Source: Antonospora locustae (lineage: Eukaryota > Microsporidia). Taken from it: 64,000 nucleotides of DNA. The position numbers and the translations under genes are program-made. How positions within the stretch are numbered: the stretch's first letter is position 1; each line of letters starts with the position of its first letter. Of this stretch, positions 1-9,355 are shown one piece after another. The stretch covers positions 1 through 64,000 of the forward strand of contig CM017459.1 in assembly GCA_007674295.1 (NCBI GenBank), read 5' to 3'. The notes under the pieces are model-generated. The model worked only from the letters and a program-made list of their open reading frames with translations. It did no database searches and was not told the DNA's origin.

Positions 1-1339
1 GGCGGGCACATGCATTGTCGCGGGCTGCAGAGGCTGTTGATCTGAAACCTGCTGCAGAGGACGGCAGCATCAGGAGAAACATCATTTTGCTGACGGACGG
101 AGGCGACAGCAATCTGCGGGAAATCACCACCTTGTACAGCGCGAGGCAGCGAAGGGCACGCGGTTTTTTGCGATAGGCATAGGCAATGGTGTGTCGTACG
201 ACACAGTCATGGAGGTTGCGCGTGCGGGCAGGGGCACACATGACTTCATTCGTGATGCATGCGACGTAGGATCGTGTCTCAGCTCGATGCTGGAGAAGAC
301 AGGAGGCACGGAGTCTCTGTACAACTTCGGCGTTCATAACTACGTGCACGAAAGCATAACGCGCTTCGTCCACATGGGATGCCTGGATGTGAAAAACAAG
401 ATTGTGCAGGTGCCATCAAGAAAGCACATGCCAACGCTCTTCACCAACGAAAGGTACGTGATCTACCTTGTCCTGCGGGGAGACATACCAGAGTACTTTG
501 AGTTCATAATCAACGACGAAAGGCACAGAGTCAGCAGAAGAGAGATCGAAGTGAGTAGCATGAAGGATGCAGAGGCCTTCCGAAGGGAGTTTGCACACAG
601 CGTCGACCGGGAGTTCCGCCTCGAGCTGTACGAGGAGTACGACAAGAGAGTCCGGAGTCACACGGACCTGGCGGGAATGCGGGAGACGTGCAGGCTGGGG
701 ATCGGCGACGTGGAGAAGGCGATTGCAAGTGACGACGTCTTCTGGGAGAAGTACAAGAACCAGGTTCACTTCGCAATGAGGCACCGCCTGCTGACACCAG
801 ACACGGCACTGGTGCTTGGAGACAGGCTCGAGGACAGAGACGACTGGGTGCAAAGAGACATCGAGCCGATCATCGAGCAGTACATCAACAACTGCTCTGG
901 AGAGCAGCACTTTGCAACGCGGCGTTTTTGCATGGATGCACTTTGCTGACGGAATTCAAACCGACAGCGTGTCTTCACGCACTGCACAGATAGACTTCTC
1001 AGAAGGCCCAGATGGCGACGACACTGTGTGCGGAAAGGCCCTGCGGGCGAGAGGGAGGCCTGCGGCCTTCTTCCGCGTCTTCTACGCGTCTTTGACGCAA
1101 ACACGAGTAAGAGCCCCAACACGCTTGCGAGCGAGCTTGCAGACTCCTCGCCGCACACGGGTGTTGACAGGCTGCTGGTCGCGGGCATTCTCAGCGGCGT
1201 GCAGGAGAAAATGGCAGGCAGCACGGAGAGGAGCCTGAGGCACGAGATGATGTGCACACTTGTCGAGAGGCTTCTTGGAACGGGCAACAGAATGAACGCA
1301 AGCCTTGTCACGTATGCAAGAGCAGCAGCTGCTGTCTGA
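1..1339 (+). pseudogene. VIT/von Willebrand A-domain protein, 5' cut off by window, frameshifted
   Basis: The reading enters from the left edge. The first part (about 3-140) encodes the end of a vWA fold with an ILLTDGGDSN strand and turn. The frame then changes near 135-150 and continues with FAIGIGNGVSYDTV and ARAGRGT, typical of vWA domains of the VWA5A/inter-alpha-inhibitor (VIT-vWA) group. The following stretch (LFTNERYVIYLVLRG and HRLLTPDTALVLGD) resembles the region after the vWA domain in that group. A second frame change near 930 and a third near 1040 are needed to keep a protein-like reading to the stop at 1337-1339. No ATG is visible. Three frame breaks in 1.3 kb, against none in about 35 kb of core genes, suggest a decaying gene; sequencing indels remain possible. 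The family call is from motif resemblance only. Confidence 0.55.
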
Positions 1340-1450
1340 GCAAATTGAGCACAGAGACGCTCGTGTGTTGGCTGGAGCAGCAGCTTTATTAAAGTTATCC
1401 GACTGGAAAGAATCTAAAACTGTCTCGCGGCTGCGGCTCGCTGCATGCAC

Positions 1451-2590
1451 TCACTCGCCACCGCCGGGCACGGTGAGAGTGTCGCTGTCCAGGTGCAGAA
1501 GCGCGTGTTTTGCATGCACAGAGAGCTGCGCATTCTCGCAGCACACGGCAAGATAGAAGAAGAACCTGTCCTGCGCAGCAAGACACTGCGCGACATGCGC
1601 TGCACCGGGCATGTTGTGGAGATGCTCTACTGCGCAGAAGACCTCCTCCAAGCATCTCTTTGTCAGCGGAAAGTGTTCTGCAGCAAGAGCAATGTGCTTC
1701 ATGCACATGCTCTGAGCAGCCCACAACGTCGCTGAGACATCCAGAGCTGTCTGTCCTCTGTACTCGTCGCCCACCTCCACTCTCTGCTCCCAGTCTTCTG
1801 TTCTGTTCTCTCTTCTCTTTTCTTGCTGTTACTGCGCCTAAGATCTATTGTCTTTCTCTCCCCATCCGCTGTCAAACGCATTCCGTGCTCCTCTGCATAC
1901 AGCCTCAGATGGTGCTGCATGTACAACGAGAAGCTTTCTGGCTTTATGCCCCTCACCTCCACTTTTTCTCTGTGCATTTCTGTGTTTTCTATCGCTCCCT
2001 CTTTGTGGTCTTCCTTTGTCTTTTCTGCCAGCCTGCCACTGCACGCTTCTTTCCACTCCTTTTGTATCTTCAGATGCTCCATCAGACGCAGAATGTCCGC
2101 CATGTCGTCTGCATTCACCTCCTCCTGCTCTCTTCCAACCAGTATGTTGTATGTCTTCTCAAAGATCTCATGGCTCTCCCTCCCCAGTTTGTCATCGTTT
2201 TCATATAGTTACAGACACACAGCATGTCGACTTTCCCTGTGCTCTGGTATGCCATTGCATACAGAATCGCCTTCGCCTTTTCGGCACCAACGTTGCTCTG
2301 CTCTTCTCCAAGCATCTCAACTGCCCTCTCAAACACCTCTCTGTCCCACTGAACCTCCACTCCTCCTCTCGTATCGTGCATGTCTCTGCTCATACTGGCC
2401 ATGGCTCTCAGAATCTTCACTACCTCCTTGGCACTCACGTGGCCCTGCTCCCTTCTAATCATCTCGGATACCCTGCCAAACGCCTTTCTGTCCCACTGAA
2501 CACACACGTCGAATCCGTACGCTTTCTCATTGACAATGTCTCCATTGTTGTCCACAAGAATGCGTCCTGCTGCCCTGTGTGCACAGCCAT
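1451..2590 (-). pseudogene. frameshifted gene encoding ~40-residue helical repeats
   Basis: On the minus strand, two similar units of about 40-45 residues lie in one frame between about 2500 and 2250. Each reads roughly VQWDR-x2-F-x-R-x2-EM-x4-Q-x2-V-x-A-E, then IL-x-AMA. A third unit follows after a frame change near 2205 (GREQEEVNADDMADILRLM). Another frame change near 1790 leads into an Ala/His/Cys-rich tail ending at 1451. No in-frame ATG precedes the first unit, because a stop lies about 13 codons upstream of it. I do not recognise the family; the units look like alpha-alpha hairpins. It is convergent with the vWA pseudogene and shares its decayed state, so it is probably a relic of a lineage-specific family. 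Sequencing error cannot be ruled out. Confidence 0.45.
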
Positions 2591-2591
2591 C

Positions 2592-3241
2592 TCAGCACAT
2601 CCATTCCCACGCAGACCGTCCTCTGCAGATACATGGGCTGCTTCTCTGTCACCTGTAAATGTCGTAAAGCTACTGTTCCTTGGTTTGTGCACACACGTCC
2701 ACAGACTCAACTTTGCAGTGTGTGATGCGAGACTCGGCCAAATGATGGCGCAGAAAGAATCTTTATTTGCTCATCAGCCTGGTGCTGTGCTCGTGTCCGC
2801 GTCGTCCCATACATGCCCCTTTCATCTCTGCATGCCTCCGCTAGACTTTCGCTGTTCGGTGCTCTCCTCTCTGGGCTCATGTACACGGTGTCTCTCTTCT
2901 CCACACTCCTCGTGCTCTTCCTGGTCTCCTCGCCTGCTTCCGTGCCACGTACGACAGCGCGAGCTTTCTGCAGAACACGTCCAGCACGCCCCCACACAGT
3001 GCAGGCCCGCACATGGGCACACACGCCCGTGCACTCTCGGCCTGACCAGCACTGCCCGTGCGAGTCTGTGTCCATTCTCCATCCTCGTTCTGTGTTGCAG
3101 CTAACACCATCATCCCCAAGCTCGCAGCCTCAAACACTTCCTCTACTTCGCTCTCCCGTAAGTCCCACTCCAGTCGTGCTCTCTGTGTTGAGCGTGGCTT
3201 TGTGCCTGTGCTGGGCACCGCCTCCAGACTCCGCCAATGCG
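2592..3241 (-). pseudogene. degenerate gene segment, duplicate copy A
   Basis: This stretch is visibly similar, on the same strand, to 5060-5830. Shared landmarks include a CTGCAGATACAT block (2618 and 5186), CTGTAAATGT-G-TAAAG blocks, a TTTATTTG block followed by GCCTGGTGCTG (2760 and 5378), and a GTGTCTCTCTTCT block (2888 and 5594). On the minus strand TTTATT reads AATAAA, a likely polyadenylation signal, so the ancestral gene probably ran right to left and ended near 2760. Short open frames exist (for example one with FEAASLGMMVLAATQNEDGE near 3090-3150), but none is continuous across the similarity and frames disagree between the copies. It abuts the stop codon of the oxygenase gene. The original function cannot be recognised. 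Confidence 0.4.
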
Positions 3242-4633
3242 CTACATGTCTTTGGCTCTCGGTGACTGCTCCGATTGCATAACACACAATTCATCCTCTT
3301 CCTCTTCGCTCTCCTCAACCTCTTCTAGTGTGATCGCGCGCCTGCTGAACACCAGCACCGTCCTTGCATAGTACATGCCCTTGTCCTCTATCGCCTCGTT
3401 TCCCGTGCTTCCATAGTAGTACTTGTACTCGTACACCACCATTTGTTTTTGCTGCGCGCTATTCACCTCAACCAGCTCGTTAACCCTGCGCAGCCTTTTC
3501 TTGTCGTCGTCTCTTATCGCCTCCTCCATGCACACCTCATCGTCTGCATATTCATCGACGTCAAAGTCTATCTCCGGCCCATACATGTCTACTTCCGGAT
3601 ACATCACTAGTAGCTTCGCACACCACCCGTTCTTCTTTAGCGCCCTGTACACCCGCAGATCCATCCCCTTCAGCACACACTCCAAGCTCTCCTCCACGCA
3701 CTCCTCTTCCCAGCTCCCCGTGCATCCAATTGTGTACTCCTGCGCAGGGTGGTAGGCATATCTTTTTCGGCCGTCCAGCCTCGCCAGCAATCCCCCCAGC
3801 TCTCTTGATGCAAGCGCATCCACTCTCCTGCCTGTCTCCTCCTCCACTCTCTCCTTCTCGTCTTCCCTGCTGCCTTTGTCCAGATACACGTCATACGTCA
3901 GTGTCAGCCTTGTCCCCCTTGTGACCGTCGACACCTCGTGGTCCGTGTCGCAGAAAAAGCATGCCCAGTCCATCTCCTTCTCCCCCGCCTTTCCCCACTC
4001 AAAGTCTATTCGTATTCCCCGCTTGTCCGTCACAGAAAGCACCCCGCCCTCAAAGCGAAACGGAAGACACACCACTAGCGATGCCACCATGCCCTCTCCC
4101 CGCACCGTGTCCTTGTGACTTGCGAAGTGCCCGCCCTCCTCGTATATTCCCAGCTTGTGTAGCTTCACCGTGAAGTCCCTGTCTCCTAGCAGCCTTCTGA
4201 CCTTCCTGTAGAGCTCTGCATTGTTCTGCGGGACATACTGCGTTGCTATCTCACTTCCCCTCAGCTCACGCGCCTTTCGGACGCTCTCGTCATACACCGT
4301 CTCCGGCCCCTTTCCGAAGCACGACTGCGTCGCGCATGCCTTCATCCTCCTTAGATCCGCGTCTGTCCAGCTGTGCAGGTCGATCGTCCCCGGCGCCGAC
4401 TCCTCTCCTGCCCTCCAGTACACCAGTTTTGAGACATCGTCTCCGAGCTTAACTCGCCCTCCCGTGCAGAACTGCTGCGTTCCGCATTTTTCTACTATCC
4501 TCTCAAACTCTGTCTTTGCATCCGCCTCCTGGTGTCCATCCTCGCTCCTCCCGGCCCATGCTCTTTCTGCCACCATGCTCATCTGCACAATCATGCCTGC
4601 ACAAAACGCCACTCGGACTCCGTTTCCAAACAT
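3242..4633 (-). CDS. 2-oxoglutarate/Fe(II)-dependent oxygenase, fungal prolyl-4-hydroxylase-like
   Basis: The 463-residue protein carries the double-stranded beta-helix core of fungal 2OG-Fe(II) oxygenases. The order is KLHKLGIYEEGGHF, then iron ligands H173 and D175 in FASHKD, a LVVCLPFRFEGG strand, the distal iron ligand H232 in DTDHEVSTV, and R242 in GTRLTLTYDVY to bind the 2-oxoglutarate carboxylate. The full iron-binding set is present, so the enzyme is probably active. Its substrate is unknown, and related fungal proteins are mostly uncharacterised. The first 27 residues are hydrophobic enough for a weak signal sequence. The C-terminus is acidic (EEVEESEEEEDE). The ATG is preceded by GAGCCCAT, the CCC signal seen before most genes here. 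It is the only intact gene in the first 6.6 kb, flanked by the two copies of a decayed segment. Confidence 0.8.
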   Translation of the reverse strand: MFGNGVRVAFCAGMIVQMSMVAERAWAGRSEDGHQEADAKTEFERIVEKCGTQQFCTGGRVKLGDDVSKLVYWRAGEESAPGTIDLHSWTDADLRRMKACATQSCFGKGPETVYDESVRKARELRGSEIATQYVPQNNAELYRKVRRLLGDRDFTVKLHKLGIYEEGGHFASHKDTVRGEGMVASLVVCLPFRFEGGVLSVTDKRGIRIDFEWGKAGEKEMDWACFFCDTDHEVSTVTRGTRLTLTYDVYLDKGSREDEKERVEEETGRRVDALASRELGGLLARLDGRKRYAYHPAQEYTIGCTGSWEEECVEESLECVLKGMDLRVYRALKKNGWCAKLLVMYPEVDMYGPEIDFDVDEYADDEVCMEEAIRDDDKKRLRRVNELVEVNSAQQKQMVVYEYKYYYGSTGNEAIEDKGMYYARTVLVFSRRAITLEEVEESEEEEDELCVMQSEQSPRAKDM

Positions 4634-4984
4634 ATGGGCTCCTTCCTTTTTGCTTTAAGCCCTACCCCTTTCTAGCATCGTCTTCTTTGATATCCCAACA
4701 AAACCCCCTGCTCCAATGCACCTCGCCTGTCCGCGCTCGTGCCTCTCCCGGCGCCTCGTTGCCTTTCCCTTCCAACCCGATGTCTCGCCTCCCGTGTCCC
4801 TCTGCCGCTCCGAGCGCGGCGTGTCATGGTCCCCTCTCTTCGTGCCCGTCTGCACCTCTCTCGGAAACTTTCCCGACTTTTTGCGGCTCTGCCTGTTGTA
4901 ACAGACGACTGCGCTGGTGTGAACGCTGCTGGCATGATGCGAGCGGGGCTTGTGCTGGTGCTAAACACACCCTCCGTGTTGCTA

Positions 4985-5138
4985 GTTCTCATACTGAATT
5001 TCGTACTTGCCGGTGAAGTGCACAGTGAGTGCACTCTCGTCTGGACGCATGCTGATGTCCTGTTCTCATACTGAATTTCGTACTTGCCGGTGAAGTGCAC
5101 AGTGAGTGCACTCTCGTCTGGACACATGCTGATGTCCT
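4985..5138. repeat. 77-bp tandem duplication, two copies
   Basis: Two adjacent 77-bp units (4985-5061 and 5062-5138) both start GTTCTCATACTGAATTTCGT. I see a single difference near the end (GACGCATG versus GACACATG). Read on the minus strand, one unit encodes a protein-like stretch (DISMCPDESALTVHF, then TGKYEIQYEN). Because 77 is not a multiple of 3, the second copy puts that reading out of frame. The near identity points to a recent duplication inside an already decaying gene. Confidence 0.9.
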
Positions 5139-5830
5139 GTGTGCCGAGACAACACAGCACATGCATTCCCATGCACTCCATTCTCTGCAGATACATAGGC
5201 TGTTTTTATCGTCTGTAAATGTGGTGAAAGTGCTGTCATTCTGCCGTGTGTACTGTCACTTCATTCGTGCACACATCTCCGCAGACTCGATGATGCACCT
5301 AGCAGTCTGTCTCTCTTTGAACTGAGGTTGACAGTGCGTGTGGATACTCGTGCTAGAATGTGACGGATGTAGAAAGATCCTTTATTTGTTCATTCGCCTG
5401 GTGCTGCTGTTGCACTGTGTCCACGCCTTTTCGAACGTGCTTCTTCTCTGCTGTCCGACGCTGCCTGGTTGCATGACCGTTTAGAGTATTGTGGTAACGT
5501 TTGTGTTAAATCATCTGTTTTCTTCAGGACTTTCCACAAACTCTCTTTTAGTTGTTCTGTGCTTTTCTCGGGTTCTCTGTAGGTTCGTGTGCTCTGTGTC
5601 TCTCTTCTGCATACTCCTCTCGCCCAGCCTTCTCGTGTCCTTGTTGATCTCCTAGGCTGGTTTCCGCATCACGTACAAAGCGTGCACTTTCTGCAGAACT
5701 CGTCCTGCACGCTGTCTCTGCCAGCCCAAATGCACTCTCCACACGTGACGGTGCATGTCGGTGCAAACCGCAATGTCACTGTCAATGTGCACAGGCCACC
5801 CACTGCAGCGCTCTGTGCCGCAAGATGAAG
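5060..5830 (-). pseudogene. degenerate gene segment, duplicate copy B
   Basis: This is the diverged partner of 2592-3241, in the same orientation and carrying the same landmarks in the same order. Those are the CTGCAGATACAT block (5186), a CTGTAAATGTGGTGAAAG block, TTTATTTG followed by GCCTGGTGCTG (5378), and a GTGTCTCTCTTCT block (5594). In one minus-strand frame both copies encode SAES, GDQ, HE and EERHR-x-HEP in the same order, which supports homology. In copy B the frame is broken by stops and by the 77-bp tandem duplication near its left end. The ancestral gene function is not recognised. Confidence 0.45.
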
Positions 5831-6638
5831 ATCAGATTAGTGCTACAGAGACTGTGGCAATGCTATTTATTGATGTCAACTGGTCAACTGCCTCATGAAA
5901 GTCTGGCCAGCACCACATGTTGGGCCACATGCAGCTCAGGACAGTTCAGGCCTCGCTGTGTGCAAGGTGCAGTCCAGAATGGCCTCTGAACAGAGCAAGC
6001 AAGATTCCGGCATGTTTCTGTACTTGATGCTGGCAGCCATCCACCCATGCTCGCGTGACCAGCCGATGGACTCTCAAACGGACTCTAGCGTCTCAGAGAA
6101 TCTTTGAGTGGCCTCTGCACTCGGCCGATCGAGTCTTTGGACAACAGCTGAACGGACTAAGTCCAAGGGGCCTGCTTTATTCATTAGCAAGTGCAGTCTC
6201 GGTTGTCCATGCAGCAATGCTGAACAGCACAGGCACTCCTCAGCTCCGCACAGTCGTGTCCGTGAGCGTTCTGCCCACTCAGCCTGCTTCTTGAAGCTGC
6301 GAACTGGCCAACAGCAGACACTGCTGTCCAAGTTGCAGAATGCAGCATTGAGCAGTCAGTGCATGATGCACTCTGGAGACAGTATCTGCAAAAAACGTGC
6401 AGCACCAAGGACAAAGGCGGAGAGAACAAAAGCGCACATTATCAGACTTTCTGGTGATGATGGCTGCGCGCCGTACAGTGTGGAAGACATCTTTTCGCTA
6501 GCAGCAGTAGCAACATTCAGCACAGACACTTCCTGAGCACAGAGAATGCCGCGATGGAAAGGTGCGCCTTTCTGGCCAGAAGCGAGACACATGCTTGTTG
6601 TGGGTTCTGGACGCAAGGTATCTGTTTCAGACATGATG

Positions 6639-8501
6639 CTATATTGACCATGAAACCCTCGAATATTTGAGTTGCAAGTCATATAGTTCTTTTTCGCTGA
6701 AACCAAGTTCTCTTACTATGTCATCGTATATTCCGGCAGTCTCAAGTTTCTTTTTATTCACCGCTAGTATATGTTTCAATGCCTTGAGGTACACAAGTTT
6801 TTCTACTTCATGCAGAGCAGCGTTGCTTCTTATATTGCTTTGTATTGTTTTGTAGTTTTGAGGGTCTTGCATTGTGAGAGAAACCACCTCATTTGCCATT
6901 TCTATAATTTCGGATACTACTTCTAATACTTTATTTCTGAATGCGTTTCTCTCTCTTATTTCCTCTACGTCTTTCTCATTCAGTTCCAGAAATACCGGCT
7001 TCTGGCACAATTCGTACAGGCACTCGTTGTCAAACTGATCCGACTTTCGCCAGTCCATCAAGCATCTGCTGTGATACACATGTCCGCATGCCAACGCCGT
7101 GTACACAACCTTGCTGCATTCTGCGCGTGTGTCGTAGTTGTTTTCGCACACAGGACACTCCGGCCCTACCGAGTCCTCTTTCACGTGCGGCTTCTCGTCA
7201 ATGAGAGCCCCTCTGCACAGTCCACAGTTGTTGTCGTACAGAACGTTTCTGATAAGTCCGTCGGACTTGCAGTGCCGGCCACAATATTCGTCGTAAACCA
7301 TGCAGAACACGTGTGTGCTCAGTGGAATCTGCTTGTCCTTCCTTTCGAGCTGCCGCGCAACAAGCTCTACTTCTGTCTCGGCCTCCTCCTTGCAAAAGCA
7401 TTCGTGAAGCCTCTCTAGCACGCCTTGCGAAAGCCGTCTGAATTCATCGCGGTCCGTGCGCACCTTCCGCCGAAAAAGAATCTGCTTGTAAACGCTGAGT
7501 ATGTCACCTGCGTCAAGTGCTGAAGTGCTGCTCAGACGCTCTACTACTGCCCTGTCGCTCATGTCTTCTATCGAGTCCATGCTGAGGTCGCATATATCCG
7601 TGTAAGAAAGGCGTCTGCTACTGGCTGATGCACTCTTTCCATTTTCAAGCATAAGTGTGACAAACTCGACGTATCTGGATCTTCTGCTTCTTATGTGCTT
7701 TATAAGAATCTCTCTTAGTCTGCTGTGCTTGTTCTCCATAAACGCAGCTTTCAGCAGTATTTTCCCGTCCTCTGCTGACATAATTCGAAGAAGACATGCG
7801 TTTTCTACTTTCTCAGCTACTCCTTCGCACTCTAAAATGCTTACAACTTTTTCCACAGAAGAGTCCTTCAGAAGTCTGTCTATCTCGTTCTTGTCAACGA
7901 GTAGCCACGAGAGGTGATTCCAGTGTTTGACATCCTCTATGCTCTGCGAGTTGGCGATGTAATCAACAATCCATGCGGAGATGTGTTTTTTTAGCTTGGG
8001 GATGGTCATGATATTGTCCAGTACATCGTCCTTACACTTTAGTAGGCACAACAACACATCACTTGTCATGCATTCCCTCATCATCTTGCTGCTGTCAGAT
8101 ATGATTCTGAGAAGTCGTCTTCTCTCGAATACGATATGCTGCAGAGACGGAGTGCCCAGTATGTATTTGACTACGTTCAAATGCTCGTTATTAATGGCTT
8201 TTTCCACTCCTATTTCGGTTATGGTGTTGGTTATTCTACTGTGCACAGATATCTCTCGAATTACCTCAAGATACCCTTGCTCCATGGCTCTGGAAACATC
8301 GTCTGTACGCACGTACTTTTTGTTCGTCTCTTTTTTGAGAAGCTTATGCAGCTTCTGGTGGTCGTTCTCAAGAATACATCTCTTGACCTCCGTGATGTTT
8401 CCATATGCTCTATTGGCTTGGTATTTTGAAAAAAAAATAAAAAACGCCGCAAGCAATACGCAAATTATTACTGCGATTCTCAATGCTTTTTTCGAAAACA
8501 T
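6639..8501 (-). CDS. membrane-anchored RING-finger protein
   Basis: The 620-residue protein starts with a short cytosolic tail and one hydrophobic anchor (about residues 8-24). A long helical region follows, with segments resembling degenerate ankyrin-type repeats (LKKETNKKYVRTDDVSRAME and EVIREISVHS in the first 120 residues). Near the C-terminus a RING-like zinc module uses C449, C452, C472, H474, H477, C480 and then C494/C499, preceded by another Cys pair at C426/C429. The last pair is spaced C-x4-C instead of the usual C-x2-C, so zinc ligation is slightly unusual. RING modules generally recruit E2 enzymes, so a membrane ubiquitin ligase, perhaps ER-associated, is a reasonable inference. 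The ATG follows CACCCCATA. I recognise no specific orthologue. Confidence 0.75.
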   Translation of the reverse strand: MFSKKALRIAVIICVLLAAFFIFFSKYQANRAYGNITEVKRCILENDHQKLHKLLKKETNKKYVRTDDVSRAMEQGYLEVIREISVHSRITNTITEIGVEKAINNEHLNVVKYILGTPSLQHIVFERRRLLRIISDSSKMMRECMTSDVLLCLLKCKDDVLDNIMTIPKLKKHISAWIVDYIANSQSIEDVKHWNHLSWLLVDKNEIDRLLKDSSVEKVVSILECEGVAEKVENACLLRIMSAEDGKILLKAAFMENKHSRLREILIKHIRSRRSRYVEFVTLMLENGKSASASSRRLSYTDICDLSMDSIEDMSDRAVVERLSSTSALDAGDILSVYKQILFRRKVRTDRDEFRRLSQGVLERLHECFCKEEAETEVELVARQLERKDKQIPLSTHVFCMVYDEYCGRHCKSDGLIRNVLYDNNCGLCRGALIDEKPHVKEDSVGPECPVCENNYDTRAECSKVVYTALACGHVYHSRCLMDWRKSDQFDNECLYELCQKPVFLELNEKDVEEIRERNAFRNKVLEVVSEIIEMANEVVSLTMQDPQNYKTIQSNIRSNAALHEVEKLVYLKALKHILAVNKKKLETAGIYDDIVRELGFSEKELYDLQLKYSRVSWSI

Positions 8502-9006
8502 TATGGGGTGTGTTTTCTCTCTTATAAGTTGTCTTCACAACATATATTTATTCCTTCCATTAAAGGAGAGCGGTTAATGACAATGCTGAGTCTGCCTAAG
8601 AAATATTCAACTGTTGTGCACAAACATCATCAGTTCACATATTTCACTGGTCTTTGGAGATGTAGAATTAAAAGTGCTATTCTATTACGAGAGTCTGCTC
8701 TGAAAAGGATTGCCATGGCAAATGCAATGCACAGTGAAAACTGTCGAGGCAGAGGACATTATGCACACTGCGCCTTGAATGCCCATGCAAGCCTCCTAAC
8801 TGGAATAGTAAAAAAGGTCAAAGCTAAGCTTTTATGCAGCAATATCAGCCTACGGCGTATGCATGGGAGATAGAAGAAAAGAGAGAGATGTAGTAGCCCT
8901 TTTGTGTAAACGTTGGAAGCATTTCATATTTAATTTTCCCATGCTTCTGAAGGTTCAGAACACGGCTTTTGTTTCAAAAGCACTGCACTGGATCGATTCC
9001 GGTCTT
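8502..9006. other. 500-bp intergenic stretch, nothing recognised
   Basis: The stretch between the RING gene start and the small membrane-protein gene contains only short ORFs without family features. It holds the upstream region of the RING gene (CCCC at 8513-8516 on the minus strand). A tRNA-like TPsiC stem-loop near 8986-9003 was examined and rejected. Confidence 0.4.
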
Positions 9007-9156
9007 TTAGGAAGTGTCCGACTTGCCGCTCCCACTTGAGCTACCCTTATCCCCGTTTGAAGCAAACATGAAGGTGAACCCGAGCAGCCAGAGAACAAAG
9101 AACAGAAGTACCAGCGAGCCTACAACGATGAGCGCTATGTTGAGAATGTTGTTCAT
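9007..9156 (-). CDS. small single-pass membrane protein
   Basis: The 49-residue ORF begins at the ATG at 9156. It is almost entirely one hydrophobic helix (NIALIVVGSLVLL, then FFVLWLLGFTFMFA, residues about 5-31) followed by a short Ser/Gly/Lys-rich tail. No CCC run directly precedes the ATG, though ACCGG lies just upstream, so the gene is less certain than its neighbours. It is head-to-head with the signal peptidase gene about 200 bp away. The shape resembles small ER membrane subunits such as those of oligosaccharyltransferase or signal peptidase complexes, but I see no diagnostic motif and assign no function. Confidence 0.5.
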   Translation of the reverse strand: MNNILNIALIVVGSLVLLFFVLWLLGFTFMFASNGDKGSSSGSGKSDTS

Positions 9157-9355
9157 TTCCGGTCTGTGTTCTCTCCCATTTTGTAGTTTTAGGTGACAAA
9201 TGAATGCAGAATTAATGACGTACGGTAGGCCAAATATAAAACACACGTCATACCTACAGACAAGGGCCTATTGCTTGTGCGTTTTCTGATACCTGTCTCA
9301 GCGGTTCTGAGCAGGACACTGTGTAGGGGTAACAGTGCAAACAAAAGAGGCCCCA

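Larger units (their letters stand above)
4634..6638. other. 2-kb stretch without an intact gene
   Basis: No ORF here has protein-like composition plus an ATG with the CCC signal. It contains the second copy of a duplicated degenerate segment, a 77-bp tandem duplication, and beyond about 5830 a stretch with no recognisable coding or RNA gene. TTTATT boxes at 5863 and 6177 could be relics of minus-strand 3' ends. AGTGCATGATGCACT at 6358-6372 is a short perfect palindrome of unknown meaning. Confidence 0.5.

Noticed and set aside
1848..3104. 418-codon plus-strand open frame
   Set aside because: It reads Ser/Pro/Cys-rich low-complexity sequence opposite the purine-rich minus-strand relics, has no conserved feature, and starts without the CCC signal; it is an antisense shadow.
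1..6638. Sequencing error as full explanation for the broken genes on the left
   Set aside because: Not fully excluded, but the intact oxygenase gene in the middle and the absence of breaks in the next 35 kb make true decay more likely.
8941..9013. tRNA-like 3' half (ACTGG-loop-CCGGT stem with ATCGATT)
   Set aside because: The TPsiC-like stem pairs, but the upstream 70 nt give no matching acceptor strand or D-arm, and the anticodon-loop position 33 is not T.
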